From Liolophura sinensis (taxonomy: Eukaryota; Mollusca; Polyplacophora; Chitonida; Chitonidae): DNA of 64,000 nt. The notes beneath the pieces were generated by a model. That model was not told where the DNA came from, did no database searches, and saw only the letters and a program-made list of their open reading frames with translations. Of this stretch, positions 22,901-33,741 are shown piece after piece. The stretch covers positions 7,559,338-7,623,337 of the forward strand of contig NC_088302.1 of NCBI RefSeq assembly GCF_032854445.1, written 5' to 3'. Positions within the stretch are counted from its first letter, which is position 1. Each line of letters starts with the position of its first letter. A program made the translations under genes and the position numbers.

Positions 22901-25900
22901 GACCAGGCTATGGCGGCCTTATCAACCTCTCCAGTTTCAACCCATTTCATCACAATTGTCTCAGGTCTGTTCATCTATATTAAAACTCTTCATATGATTA
23001 TATCTTTACAGCAGGCACGCCATACACGTCATAACCAGTAATATATTTAAATAAATAGGCACATTTGCCTTTATTTATAAATAAATAAACCAAATGGCAC
23101 ATGTATACTGCGTGTCAGCCACAATGGATGCTAATTCCAGGTCAGTAATGACAGTGTCATTTGTTAGACTTTATCTACAGATCTCACAAGTTTGAAGAAA
23201 TGTTAACCTGAATATTAAAAGTTGTGCTCTAAAGCTTGACGAGTTAAGACACACGTTTCCACATGTTGTAATATTTTCACCTTGTATTTTGTTTTGTACT
23301 TCCAGAGATTCTGTAATAGTTGTGATAGCAGACATCACTACGGCAATTTTCTGTGGCGCTGTTGTATTTGCTGGTGTGGGGTGCATCGCTCACCAAGCAG
23401 GGTTGCCCGTGTCTGACGTAATCACTGCAGGTAACACAGCAACATGTAAACGTAATGATTTGAAAATTTGTAGATTTAGAAATACTCATAAATGACAGTA
23501 ACCTCCAGGCACGGTAATCTTCAAGAGTGGGGTATCCTTCCCATGCGCTTAGTTAGTTAGCGCGCTAGCGCAGCGTAATGACCCAGGAGTCTCTCATCAA
23601 TGCGGCCGTTGTGAGTTCAAGTCCAGTTCATGCTGGCTTCCTCTCCGGCCGTACGTGGGAAGGTCTGCCACCAACCTGTGGATGGTCGTGGGTTTTCCCC
23701 AGGCTCTGCCCGGTTTCGTCCCACCATAATGCTGGCCACCGTCGTATAAGTGAAATATTCTTGAGTACGGCGTAAAACACCAATCAAATAAATAAATAAA
23801 TAAATAAATCATTTCCCAAGCAGTAGTAACTTGGGATCAAGCTGAATTATTGTTCTGCCAAAGCCATAAGCCGTCGTCACAAAGGCAAGAATGAACAATA
23901 GCTAACATACACTCAAAAAGTCATCTATTAATTTAACGGAAAGTCTGTCTGGTCTGTCTGGGTGATGGTAGAATGGATTCTGCTTTTGCAGCCGATTGTT
24001 CTATTAAATATAACACACATATTTCTTTAATTCAACATAAAGATATTATGTTGATTTGCAAAATAATGTGTTATAATAGCAGAATACATTCTAGCATAAC
24101 TCAGACAATAGACTCTGTGTTAAAATTTGGAGATTAATTTTTGGAGTGTACATGTAGCTTAGACTCAAGTAACTTCCTGATAAGCGGGACTAGTATACAC
24201 TTCTCAGATTGTTTTTCTTTTTGGCAAAACATGGCATATAATATGTAGGCATATATCCAAGTAACAAGGTTTTCGATGAGAAACAAAACAAAAACAATTA
24301 AATTAATTAATTAATTATTTAAAATTACTGTTTTCAAACACAAAGCTTGGTTAAAATGTGCATGGTGCATCAGTGACATTTGTGAGTTTCATTTCAGCTC
24401 GATTACGTCATAAAATACCACCCGAATAAAGAATTTAAAGAGCTGTTACCTTCATCTCTGTCCTCTGCATAACTTCTCGGCATTTCCTGGTCTATCAATT
24501 ATAATCTACCCTCATGCTGTGGCCTCGATACTTTGTCCGCGGGTCCTGGTCTATCAGTTATAACCTACCCTCATACTGTGGCCTCAATACTTTGTCCGCA
24601 GGTCCCTGCCTTTCATTTGTAATCTACCCTCATGTTGTGGCCTCGATACTTTGTCCGCGGGTCCTGGTCTATGAGTTATAACCTACCCTCATACTGTGGC
24701 CTCGATACTTTGTCCGCGGGTCCTGGTCTATCAGTTATAACCTACCCTCATACTGTGGCCTCGATAATTTGTCCGCCGGTCCTCGTCTATCAGTTATAAC
24801 ATACGTTCATGTTGTGGCCTCGATACTTTGTCCGCCGGTCCTGGTCTATCAGTTATAACCTACCCTCATACTGTGGCCTCAATACTTTGTCCGCAGGTCC
24901 CTGCCTTTCATTTGTAATCTACCCTCATGTTGTGGCCTCGATACTTTGTCCGCGGGTCCTGGTCTATGAGTTATAACCTACCCTCATACTGTGGCCTCGA
25001 TACTTTGTCCGCCGGTCCTCGTCTATCAGTTATAACCTACCCTCATACTGTGGCCTCGATAATTTGTCCGCCGGTCCTGGTCTATCAGTTATAACATACG
25101 TTCATGTTGTGGCCTCGATAATTTGTCCGCCGGTCCTGGTCTATCAGTTATAACCTACCCTCATACTGTGGCCTCGATACTTTGTCCGCGGGTCCTGGTC
25201 TATCAGTTATAACCTACCCTCATACTGTGGCCTCGATAATTTGTCCGCCGGTCCTGGTCTATCAGTTATAACATACGTTCATGTTGTGGCCTCGATACTT
25301 TGTCCGCCGGTCCTGGTCTATCAGTTATAACCTACCCTCATACTGTGGCCTCGATAATTTGTCCGCCGGTCCTGGTCTATCAGTTATAACCTACCCTCAT
25401 GCTGTGGCCTCGATACTTTGTCCGCAGGTCCTGGTCTATCAGTTATAACCTACCCTCATGCTGTGGCATCGATACTTTGTCCGAGGGTCCTGGTCTATCA
25501 GTTATAACCTACCCTCATACTGTGGCCTCGATAATTTGTCGGCCGGTCCTGGTCTATCAGTTATAACCTACCCTCATGTTGTGGCATCGATACCTTGCCC
25601 GCAGGTCTTGGTACACCAGTTATAAACCTATCTCATGCTGTGGCCTCGATGCTTTGTCCACAGGTCCTGGTCTATCATTTATAACGTATCCTCATGTTGT
25701 GGCCTCGTTGCCGGTTCCCCAGCTCTGGGCAGTATTCTTCTTTCTCTTGATCCTAACCCTCGGGCTGGACAGTCAGGTGCGTATTGTACTGAACAGTCAG
25801 CTGTATACTGCGCCGAACAAACAGCTGCGTGTTGCACTGAGCAGTTAGGTGCGTATTGCACTGAACAGCCTGCTGTGTATTGCACCGAATAGTCAGTCAG

Positions 25901-28900
25901 GTGTCTATTGCGCTGAGGAGGGAGGTGTGCATTTCACTGAGCAGTCAGGTGCGTATAGCACTGACACATCGCCTGGCCCTGGATCTCGAAATTGTTTACG
26001 GAATGAAACATGACTTAGTCCTAACTTCAAAAAAATAAAATAAATAAAAAAAAATTACCCCCCCCCCCCCCCAGAAATTACTGCCTTAAAATCGTGACCT
26101 ACCTTAAGATCTCTTATTTTAATGCTAAAGGTTGTCTTACTTGCGTGCAAGTCTATGTTTAAAAACTTCGGACTGTTTCAAGTCTACAACAACTTCGTAA
26201 TCTCGGGGATGATATTCAACGTGCAGTGTAGAAACAGAGCCGTTAAAACCTCTATAACACACAAAATGATAACATATCAAAAAGAGAGGGATCAGTGCTT
26301 TCTCTGCAGTCGTCTTCTATCTGTCTTCCGATGATCACCTGCATGACCTAGGCTTGATTATACTGAATGTTAAATATGGTCAAGATATGACAAGAATTAA
26401 TCATATATTTGCAATCGTACGTTTAGAATGACACAAACTATCTTGATTGTAGGCCTGAATTAAAGCAAGTTACAATTCATGGGAGAGCATGTAGGACTTT
26501 ATTTACTTCGTGATGTTCCTGTATTTTTTGTTCTGGCTGACTTATCCATTATCCACACACGGCAATTGCTCACAGTCTCAACGATTCGTATATAGCTAAA
26601 TAGCCTCCCGCGTCTCGCCCAACACGGTTATTTTGAAAAGAATAGGGACTCGTACAAATACCACTCCATTAATGTACAAATCACTTGACAACAACCTAAG
26701 AATACGTGACTTTTGCGTTTTCCTAACAAATATAAGCTGTAGGATGTAAACAATGTAAAATTGCGAGTAATATCGTCAAAATACCATTGACAGTTATATA
26801 CATTCTGATCTTTTATTTCTTTTGCAGTTTCACAGTTTTAGAACAATGGCTATTGTATATTTTTCCAAAACCATGAAGAAACTAGAGGTACAAACGCATT
26901 CGACTGTAAACAAAGCACAGAACAAATCACTAAGGTACATCATAACCTTAGAAAATTTTGCCGCCATTAGGTTGAGATTTTGCTGGTTAAACCTTAAAAA
27001 AAGATTTCCTCATGACACGAATTATGTTTTGCTTGCGGCAGTTTGCCATGCTCAAGACCGTCACTTCGGGTCTTATAGACCTCCATCCCCGGATGCTGAG
27101 AAGAAGACAGCCACTGCTCGTGTTCGGTGTGCTTACCGTGTCGATGGTACTCTCGCTTCCCTTTATAACACAAGTAAGTCATTCTTTTGTTTAGAATTTC
27201 TGTCCAGGCCAAATATGACTGATTGCTGTGTAATGTACAAATCAAATGATTGATTCAGTTATTAAAATACTTAATTGGTATCGCTAAATAGAATTTATTT
27301 TCAAAAGCATCATTAACTTTGGCATTATTAATGTATAAGTGGGGTTAATGTACATATATCTGCATGCAGAAGAAACCAAACAGCACGGAACTTGCTGCCA
27401 AGGCTGAACTGCGATTTACTAATGAAAATGTACAATATACATTGCCATAATGTACGGTGGCCCATATATAACATTTTCCTTTTTTCTTAACTTGTGTAAC
27501 TTTTTCTTAGGTTTCCGTTTGGATAAGAACGGTTTCCACCTGGGTGAAAACCTTTTCACCCGAGTGGAAACCTAAGAAAAAGTTACAAAAGTGAAGAAAA
27601 ATGTCGTATATGGGCCACCGTAATACTGCTATGCTTTCTGTAGGGAGGAATGTATGTCTTCCAAATCGTGGACTGGTATTTATCCATTTTCACCATCCTG
27701 ACTGCGGCGTTCTGTGAATGTATCATTGTCGGCTGGCTGTATGGTAAGATGTAGGATATAATAGCAGTAATTATATGGAAATTGAAATTACGAGTGGCTG
27801 TATGATAAGATGTAGGACATAAAAGTCGTAATTAGATGGAAATTAGGACTAGCTGTATGGTAAGATTTAAGGCATAAAAGGCGTAATTATTCGGAAATTG
27901 AGCCTGACTGTATAACAAGATCTAGGATATAAAAGTCGTAATTATATGGAAATTACCACTGGCTGTATGGTAAATTGTAGGATATGTAACTCGTAATTAC
28001 AAGAAACATGTGGAATTTGCTCATTAAAAATAACACCTCAATGAAATGTGCTTGAATATGGATTCCGTTTGTATCTCATTATATCTCAAGTTTATATTAG
28101 GAGCCCGACAATATAAACCATTCGCCGTGGTTTCGTTTGGCTCTTTTGCTCGTTTCGTTTGAACTAATGTCGGCAATTGAGTGGAAAATATCTCAGTGTT
28201 TAGTACAAACAATATACATATTAACTGGGTATGCCTGCCTGTTATATATTTCTGTGATTCGAAATCGTATTTACCTAAAACTAATTTTAATATGATCGTT
28301 TATATGGAAAAGCCTATCTTGCCCTGACTCCTGCTCGAGCAATTTGCTGATTTATTTTTCTCTCATTTTTTCAGGTAGAATTTGGATGTATCGTGAATGC
28401 TATGCTGTTGTTATTTTTCCTGTCAGGTGGAGAACGATTTTTAGGAAACATACGAGAGATGGGCAATTTTTGCCCAAACTGGTGTCTGCAGTTTATGAAG
28501 ATTTGCTGGCAATTTATTGTGCCCGTCTGTATGTTGGTAAGATGTAGAAAGTCTAGCAAGGGAGTGTTCATTGGTTGTAGGAGGCAAATTTATGCTACGT
28601 TAATTAAATCCTCTTCTTTTGCTATTTAAAAACATAAGGTTTGACCACAAAAGTTTTAGATGTGGCAGAATAAAGTAACAATTTTTATCGCAGTGGTGAA
28701 ATCTTTTTTTTTTTGGTCGGCCATTACCTACAAGGCAGCAGATAGATTACGGTTTGTTCTATACGAGCTCATTTGATTCAAAGCTGGATTATCTTTTGTG
28801 CTAACGGCATGTAACAATTAAACGTTTGGTCGACTATATAAGGCTAAACGCTGTCAAACTTATCGCAGTTTGAATGCTCTCAAAAAATCCTGTGTTAAAT

Positions 28901-30434
28901 CCATTCATAAGTCATGACTGATTAAATGTTCCTGGATCTACCGAATTAATCGTCCCTAATAACGAATCAATCCTTAATTAGGAACAGATTTACTCGTTAG
29001 ATCAACACAAACGCAATCAGTCATCTCTTAAGAAACGGATTTAACTGCAGATTTTTTTGAGTGTAGGAGACTCACTCTGACAATATACGCCTTACTTCCG
29101 TAGACTTAGACTTCAATGTGCAAATTGCTGAAGTAAAACACTGACTGTGGACATACATGTACATGACCCTTTGCATTGTTTCAATGTGATTTTATATTAC
29201 ATGTTATGACAACACGGTATTTTGAATATGCCTAGACAAGGGACGTCTAATAAATTGCCATTAACATCACTAAACTGTACCTAATTCTGTTTAAGCCATG
29301 GTTCTAGTCTGGGTGTAAATGTTACTATTTGTGGATTTACATTAGAATCAACAATTAGAATAAAACCCAAACTGACGTAAACTGAGAAGAGGCCGTATTT
29401 CATCGGTTACATGTGACCATTTGCCAGCTATGACAATGTCGTCTCTGCTCTGGCTTTTACTGTCTATGCTGCACGCTTATCACTCTGCCTGCTTTTCCCC
29501 TGTATGCTGTACGTCTATCATACTGTTGTCGATGCTCTGGTTTTACTCTATGCTATACGCCGATCACACTGTCGTCGATGCTGTAGTTTTGCTGTCTATG
29601 CTGTACAACTTTGATTACGAGTTACATCAGCTGATAATGTATCTACACTAATATTTCAACCTTCCATTTTTGGCGTTGAAGCTATTCAAATCAGAAACAA
29701 GCAAATGTAGATGAACGCAGTTTGATAGCTATGAATAAAATACAGAAAGAAAATTAAATGCTTTCTTTCCAGTTTGCGATCGTGGTAGCTATGATAAAAT
29801 TTCGCTCTCCGACTTATGGAGGTTACGTGTACCCTGAATGGACAAATGTGTTCGGGTGGATGCTAGCCATCAGTACTTCCGTACCAATTCCAGCCGTAAT
29901 GGTTTATAAGCTGATAAACGCCAAGGGAACTCTAAATCAGGTATCCAGAGCATTGCTCGGCAAATCTATGTTCTGGCCTCATTGTCAGCCTTAAACTTTA
30001 AGTCCAAAGGGATTCTCTCGTAATTAACAAATTTGGTGTAAAGTACTTGCTATTCTGATGTTTTCTGTAACGTACACATTATCTGGATTGTCAACAAGTG
30101 GTTTTATCAGGCAAACTACTGTAAAAGACGAATAATATGCAAATAAAGTAAACAAACTAAAAATAGGCACTCTACGTCGTTTGTTCGGCGAAAAGATCTG
30201 CATTAATTTTCGTTTATTTTGTCTAGCTAGTCACACATACATGTATTCTTTCAAGCACGCAAACGATCGCTTGCAGCAACAACGTATAACAAAGACGGAT
30301 CAATGTCTTATTTCCAACAGAGATTCAAGTCCACGACTCGTCCACAAATCGAAGTTAAGGGTGTGATGAAGGGCATTGAGATGGAGGAAGTGGACGGATT
30401 GAGCAAAAATGACGAAGGAGAGGTCATGTTGTAG
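16929..30434 (+). CDS. SLC6-family sodium-coupled transporter, gene A (13 exons, 589 aa)
   Basis: Secondary transporter of the neurotransmitter:sodium symporter family, plasma membrane, 12 helices. Exons: 16929-17079, 18312-18443, 19014-19266, 19548-19680, 20910-21044, 22861-22964, 23306-23430, 25664-25776, 27042-27173, 27644-27743, 28427-28536, 29773-29940, 30321-30434. All junctions are GT-AG and phases agree, giving 590 codons with TAG. Helix 1 holds [18 protein letters not shown] (33-50); helix 2 has IPY and ETALGQY; the second extracellular loop has C135/C144 and glycosylation sites N157 and N167; helix 6 has FYSMGPG; GLDSQ (378-382) fits the Na2 site. G34, where monoamine carriers have Asp, points to an amino-acid-like substrate. 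Unusual: G37 replaces the Na1 Asn, D312 the second Na1 Asn, A316 the chloride Ser, H276 the chloride Gln. Exons 5, 8 and 10 abut tandem arrays containing their own splice sites. The substrate cannot be named. Confidence 0.9.
17655..17905 (+). repeat. R1 interspersed repeat in gene A intron 1
   Basis: Modules cttcatataccagccctcaa, acgttcctagttaataatca, acgttgaacaaaaaccacca and gtaaagtatggaatgaa followed by gtcaaaagttttcaatg match the other R1 copies. A short internal duplication (taaagtatggaatgaa twice) is present. Confidence 0.5.
18725..18945 (-). mobile_element. SINE-A, old copy in gene A intron 2
   Basis: Order is TTTATTCAT tail, atttcactt, ggcggaaactgggcagagcc, agaggaagcc, agctggacttgaactcacag, then ctcctgggtca. 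It is more diverged than the other copies, so probably an older insertion. Confidence 0.7.
19775..19885 (+). repeat. R1 interspersed repeat fragment in gene A intron 4
   Basis: gacgttcgtatacaaatca, acgttctaggtcaataaatc and acaagatacatttctaaagc correspond to the middle of the R1 family at 36208-36397. Confidence 0.5.
20161..20948 (+). repeat. 69-bp minisatellite ending in the exon 5 acceptor of gene A
   Basis: Unit starts at 20161, 20230, 20299, 20370, 20439, 20502, 20571, 20640, 20703, 20772 and 20841; the twelfth start, 20910, is the true first base of exon 5. Each unit has about 39 bp homologous to the exon start (gctgtgtatatcacacgcag and tgccccgtgtt) and about 30 bp homologous to the intron just before it. 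Units 4-6 were duplicated as a 201-bp block into units 7-9. Most spacings are 69 bp, a multiple of three, so long open frames run through. Several units keep an AG at the copied junction. Gene B has no such array at its exon 5. Confidence 0.9.
21897..22163 (-). mobile_element. SINE-C element in gene A intron 5
   Basis: A TTTATTTATTTA tail is followed by gtcatcttcaagaagtttt, gaatctggagtacccgttgt, ttggcaagttgctgacaacc and a head with gttagtatcacttggatct. Related sequence occurs at 56930-57200 (ttggcaagttactgaagaac). A third SINE-like family, directly followed by a SINE-A copy. Confidence 0.55.
22172..22403 (-). mobile_element. SINE-A in gene A intron 5
   Basis: Reverse copy with a short TTTATTTATTT tail, ggtgttttacgccgtactc, cagcattatggtgg, the central block and the tRNA-like head ending at a poly-C run (about 22400-22416). 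The head lacks part of the agcgcgctaacc segment. Confidence 0.85.
23545..23808 (+). mobile_element. SINE-A in gene A intron 7
   Basis: Forward copy: head gttagttagcgcgctagcgc, body ggcttcctctccggccgtac, ccaccataatgctggccacc, and tail ggcgtaaaacaccaatcaaa followed by (taaa)n. Confidence 0.9.
23910..24148. mobile_element. MITE family M1, copy 2, in gene A intron 7
   Basis: Ends read CACTCAAAAAG and the complement of TTTTTGGAGTG, each flanked by TA. Inner inverted segments (ttaatttaacggaaagtctg and gaatacattctagcataact) match copies at 47698 and 7272. Non-coding. Confidence 0.7.
24484..25706 (+). repeat. 59-bp minisatellite ending in the exon 8 acceptor of gene A
   Basis: Twenty units, starting about every 59 bp from 24484 (for example 24543, 24602, 24661, 24720), lead exactly to the true first base of exon 8 at 25664. 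A unit runs gtcctggtctatcagttata, acctaccctcatactgtggc, ctcgatactttgtccgcgg. The first 43 bp correspond to the coding start of exon 8 ([15 protein letters not shown]) and the last 16 to the pyrimidine-rich acceptor. Several units retain CGCAG|GTCC, a decoy acceptor. Because 59 is not a multiple of three, using a decoy would usually shift frame. Gene B intron 7 (350 bp) has no array. Confidence 0.92.
25768..25965 (+). repeat. 24-bp minisatellite starting in the exon 8 donor of gene A
   Basis: The last 9 coding bases of exon 8 plus the donor (gacagtcag|gtgcgtattg) form the first of about eight units of roughly 24 bp, such as gaacagtcaggtgcgtattg. At least two later units keep CAGGTGCGT or TAGGTGCGT intact. 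Exon 8 is thus bracketed by arrays at both splice sites, seeded from different sequences. Confidence 0.8.
26030..26075. repeat. A-rich then poly-C tract
   Basis: AAATAAATAAAAAAAAATTA followed by 14 C. Low complexity; possibly the tail of a lost element. Confidence 0.5.
27465..27620. mobile_element. Foldback MITE in gene A intron 9
   Basis: Nearly the whole element is an inverted repeat: cggtggcccatatataacat at the left is mirrored by the complement at the right, with inner arms aactttttcttaggtttcc and a short loop. TA flanks both ends, fitting a Tc1/mariner-type target. It would form a hairpin of about 60 bp per arm in the pre-mRNA. Confidence 0.8.
27735..28011 (+). repeat. 55-bp minisatellite starting in the exon 10 donor of gene A
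   Basis: Unit starts at 27735, 27796, 27851, 27906 and 27961. Unit 1 contains the last nine coding bases of exon 10 and its donor (ggctgtatg|gtaagatgta); units 3 and 5 keep tatggtaa, while the others have changed the donor. The remainder of each unit is intronic (taattatatggaaatt). Confidence 0.85.
28877..29063. mobile_element. MITE, M1-like ends, in gene A intron 11
   Basis: Left ctctcaaaaaatcctgtgtt plus aaatcc pairs with right ggatttaactgcagattttt plus ttgagtgta. The termini resemble family M1 but the interior (gatctaccgaattaatcgtc) is different, so it is a separate subfamily with shared ends. Confidence 0.55.
29460..29625 (+). repeat. Degenerate 46-48 bp tandem repeat in gene A intron 11
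   Basis: Four partial units around tatgct at 29465, 29503, 29549 and 29597, for instance ctatgctatacgccgatcac. No clear relation to an exon edge. Confidence 0.55.
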
Positions 30435-33200
30435 CTTGAGTGGATCATGAGTGAGTCGTCATCAGTGCCTTATCCTCTCATTCTCTTGATGGCCTTGCAT
30501 GGTGGTCTTTCTTAGGAATGGTTACCTGGTGCAAGTGGCCCGCTTTGCCAAACTTACACGTTTGCTATCTTCTGTGCGTGTTGATAGTTTAGATACCGTG
30601 AAGTTTTCGCAACCGCTTGAAGTGACAGCTTTTTCCTCCGGTCTCTCACTGTCCTTGACGTCATAATTAGACGTCAAGAAATTTTGTTTGTTTTACTTTC
30701 CCTCACACGTCTGGATACCTCCAGACAATATCATGAGCAAAAACTCAGACTAAAAGTAAGATAAATTTCTAAGCAAAGCGAATATAGATTCTAAACTGTA
30801 TAAACAATAGTGTCTCTGTTATATACGATGTAGGCAGATGTATGCAATATATTTTTGGGCAAAATATATCTTACAATGCCCACAAGTAGTTGCTTTTGTT
30901 TGTTGCCCCCTTACAAGGTTTTCTTTTTACACCTTCCATTGTTACCTAACCACGTGCTAAGCTTAAACGGAGCTAAAAGTTATTAGAAGCCATCAGATCA
31001 GCCAGAGTCTCACCTTTATTGTCATTAAAAACAGAGAGCTATCAGTCGTCTGCTGAGTCCGGCGATTAGCTAGCCGTGCATTATTTGAGGTTCAATTATT
31101 ACTCTACCCGCTATAAACATTTACCGTGCACCATGGTTTAACTTCTCTGAAATTGAGCAGTGATACCTTTATTATTGTATTCCGCTGTTTAAGCAGGGTA
31201 TAGACAAGGTAAATCCTGGCATAATGCAACCAGTTTACCCACAACCAGCGCTTCACATATTTGGCACCAGCCATTGCATGGTGAGACCATGTTGAAATCT
31301 GATTGGACACGAAAATCACCATCTTCAGGAGCACCTTCCTCAAAACCACCTCAGACGATGAGATATCGGGCATGAGAGTCCAGATAATATCAAACAAGCT
31401 GAATATTTTCTTCACCGCCTTCCGTGGCCAAAATCTCGGTAAAAGTTGCTTGCAAATGGGAGGTCGAACTGAGCTGAAAGCCACACGTGCCTGTCAGCTC
31501 AGCTCGGTCCGCGCTTATGCTACCCTTTTCAAAAATTCTTCACCGATATTATGTGGGTCAGTTTATGGATAGCGTTACGGGTGTTTTGACATGTATGGTG
31601 TTTGATTTTTTACGTCCTATAATGGTATAAAAGACTATGATCTGTTTCGTCATTTTATGGAAAATAACCAGAAATTTAGTCTCTAGTAGTCCAGGATGTT
31701 TGAAGATATCTACTTGGTTGGATTCAAGAGAAACAGTCCTTGTTTAAAATGCAAACCTAGATTTTCTTCAACTACAAAAGGCAACCTGCAGGTGGCCTAA
31801 TATCTTAAGCCTAACATCTTAATTCAGAGATTCTGGATTATCGGTCTATACTTGCCCTAGTAAATTATTTCAGCAAACCTTCTACTGTGTGGTGTGTTAA
31901 TGTATGCCTGCTTTACACTAATAAACTACTCCATGTTTTGTGAAAATTTGCAGTTTGTTGCCAATCATTTGTGACTGACTTAAAGCCATTAGCAGCCAAC
32001 TGATAATATTACGATGATATAAATATCAGACAGATTAACCTGCCATCATTTGTTTGGTTAAGGGAGACTTGCAACCGGTTGATGTGCGTGGTGCATGCTG
32101 AACGTGGAAATCCCACGTAGGTGAAATCTCAAGTACAGCTACTCGTACTGTCCCTGAAGTTTACAACAGGTACAAATCTAGTTCTAAAGGCAAAACAAGT
32201 CTCCATGAAGAACTGAAGTATCGAGGAGTAGGCATATATCTGCAACGTAATCTCACAAAGATGGGTCAATGTGCCAGTTTGTGGTTATGATTAACTTTAT
32301 CCCCTGGTCCTCTGATGGTCAAATACTTTAACAGCCCAGAGAGAAATTCAAATTTTGCGATTCGTTGTCTACAAAAACATGTTTAGGAGGTCACTGCAGA
32401 TAAGGACAAGCCAGGTGAAACTTTTTCTTGTTACAAGCCGATATCTCCCTTCCACCTTGGTGTACATTTCTTGAAGTGAGCGGGACAGCTGTGGATTTCA
32501 AAATTGACTTTTTTGCAGATGTTACAAAAAATATTCGAGAAATCTTAGTCATTTTGTGACAAACTAAAGCTTAAGTCTATAACTGTAATCTTGTTTATAG
32601 GTCGTTAATTGGTCCGAAAACGGAAGGTTCACTACACTAGAGTATTTGTGTTAGAGGATGTAATAGGTAACTTGTCGTACCACTGCTGTGTCTACTTATC
32701 TGATAGTGCGATCCAACACCATTATAGAGTGAGATAATAGAGAACGGTGAACTTACAGCTTGTTAAAATATAGAATGTGAAAGTTCAGATGGGTCTGAAG
32801 TGATCGTGGGTCTGGAGTGGTCATGGATCTGAAGTGGCCATGGGTTTGAAGTGGTCAGTCAGAACAAAGTTTTAGATAAGCTCTCAGACAGATTATTGGA
32901 ATCAAAAGTAAAACTAAAAACTAAAGAAAGTGTACAGAATTTAGACCACGGGATCAGACCTTTCCTAAAAATTATACCATTCCTGATAAGATCAGAGTAT
33001 TTAAATAGCTTAAACGGCGAGTTAATGTCAAAGTTACCCGTCACTAAACATCACTTGGCATAATTTGGAAAAGGATGTTGTCAGCGTTTTATGAAAGCCC
33101 ATTGCCTAAACCAGTATGATCTTGGAGGCTGTATCTTCACGTGCATAATGATGATTTCAAACCTATAGTATGCAAGTACACAGCATGCAGTGATGTGTAT
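30435..33200. other. Intergenic after gene A
   Basis: No supported gene. A minus-strand frame at 31484-31104 (126 codons, no ATG at its start) has a fairly protein-like composition (KVLLKMVIFVSNQ) but no family I recognise and no clear splice partners. The rest shows no repeat structure. Confidence 0.4.
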
Positions 33201-33204
33201 GTGC

Positions 33205-33262
33205 GCTTGGGGTTTTACAGCCTAAGTAACAATATTTCAGTCATATGACGATGTGGAGTCAT
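33205..33262 (-). mobile_element. SINE-B 3' fragment
   Basis: cgcttggggttttacagcct and ttcagtcatatgacgatg match the reverse of the SINE-B 3' end. Confidence 0.5.
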
Positions 33263-33344
33263 TAAGTGTGTGTACATAAATTGACGGTCTGCAGCAGATT
33301 GTTTTGTCTAGAACTTTATTTAAGATACAGGTGCACCCAAATCC

Positions 33345-33562
33345 TACTTTATTTATTTATTTATTTATTTGATTGGTGTTTTACGCCGTACTCAAGAATA
33401 TTTCACTTATACGACGGCGGCCAGCATTATGGTGAGAGGAAACCGGACACCGCCCGGAGGAAAAATACGACCATCCGCAGGCTGCTGCAAGACCCTCTCA
33501 CTTACGACCGGAGAGAAAGCCAGCATAAGCTGAACTTGAACTCACAACGACCGCAATTACAA
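33345..33562 (-). mobile_element. SINE-A
   Basis: TTTATTTATTTATTTATTTG tail, gtgttttacgccgtactcaa, ggcggccagcattatgg, gaaccggagag-like central part and agctgaacttgaactcacaa. The tRNA-like head is cut off after gaccgcaatt. Confidence 0.85.
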
Positions 33563-33741
33563 CGCGGAAAAAAATTTTTTTGGGTAGTTTAAAAATCACT
33601 TTAAGATCTTTATTCTTACTGATAACTGTTTAATTGTAAAATACAGGAATCAATGCGAATCAGTAAAAAATGTTTGAAATTTGGAATGGCACTAACAGGC
33701 CACCGTGAAAACCTGACGCTAAATTAAGAAATAATATTCGC

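Noticed and set aside
24484-25663. CRISPR-like regular repeats
   Set aside because: Direct tandem units without spacers, in a eukaryotic intron; a minisatellite, not a CRISPR array.
26822-27253. 143-codon plus-strand frame
   Set aside because: It overlaps exon 9 of gene A in a different frame. The SLC6 frame ([10 protein letters not shown]) is the real one.
28376-28426. Earlier acceptor for gene A exon 11 (ttttttcag at 28375)
   Set aside because: It would put the following sequence out of frame with [12 protein letters not shown]. The acceptor at 28426 keeps the SLC6 alignment.
31104-31484. 126-codon minus-strand frame
   Set aside because: Protein-like in places, but its first codon is GTG, no family is recognised and no splice partners were found. 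Left as uncertain, not called.
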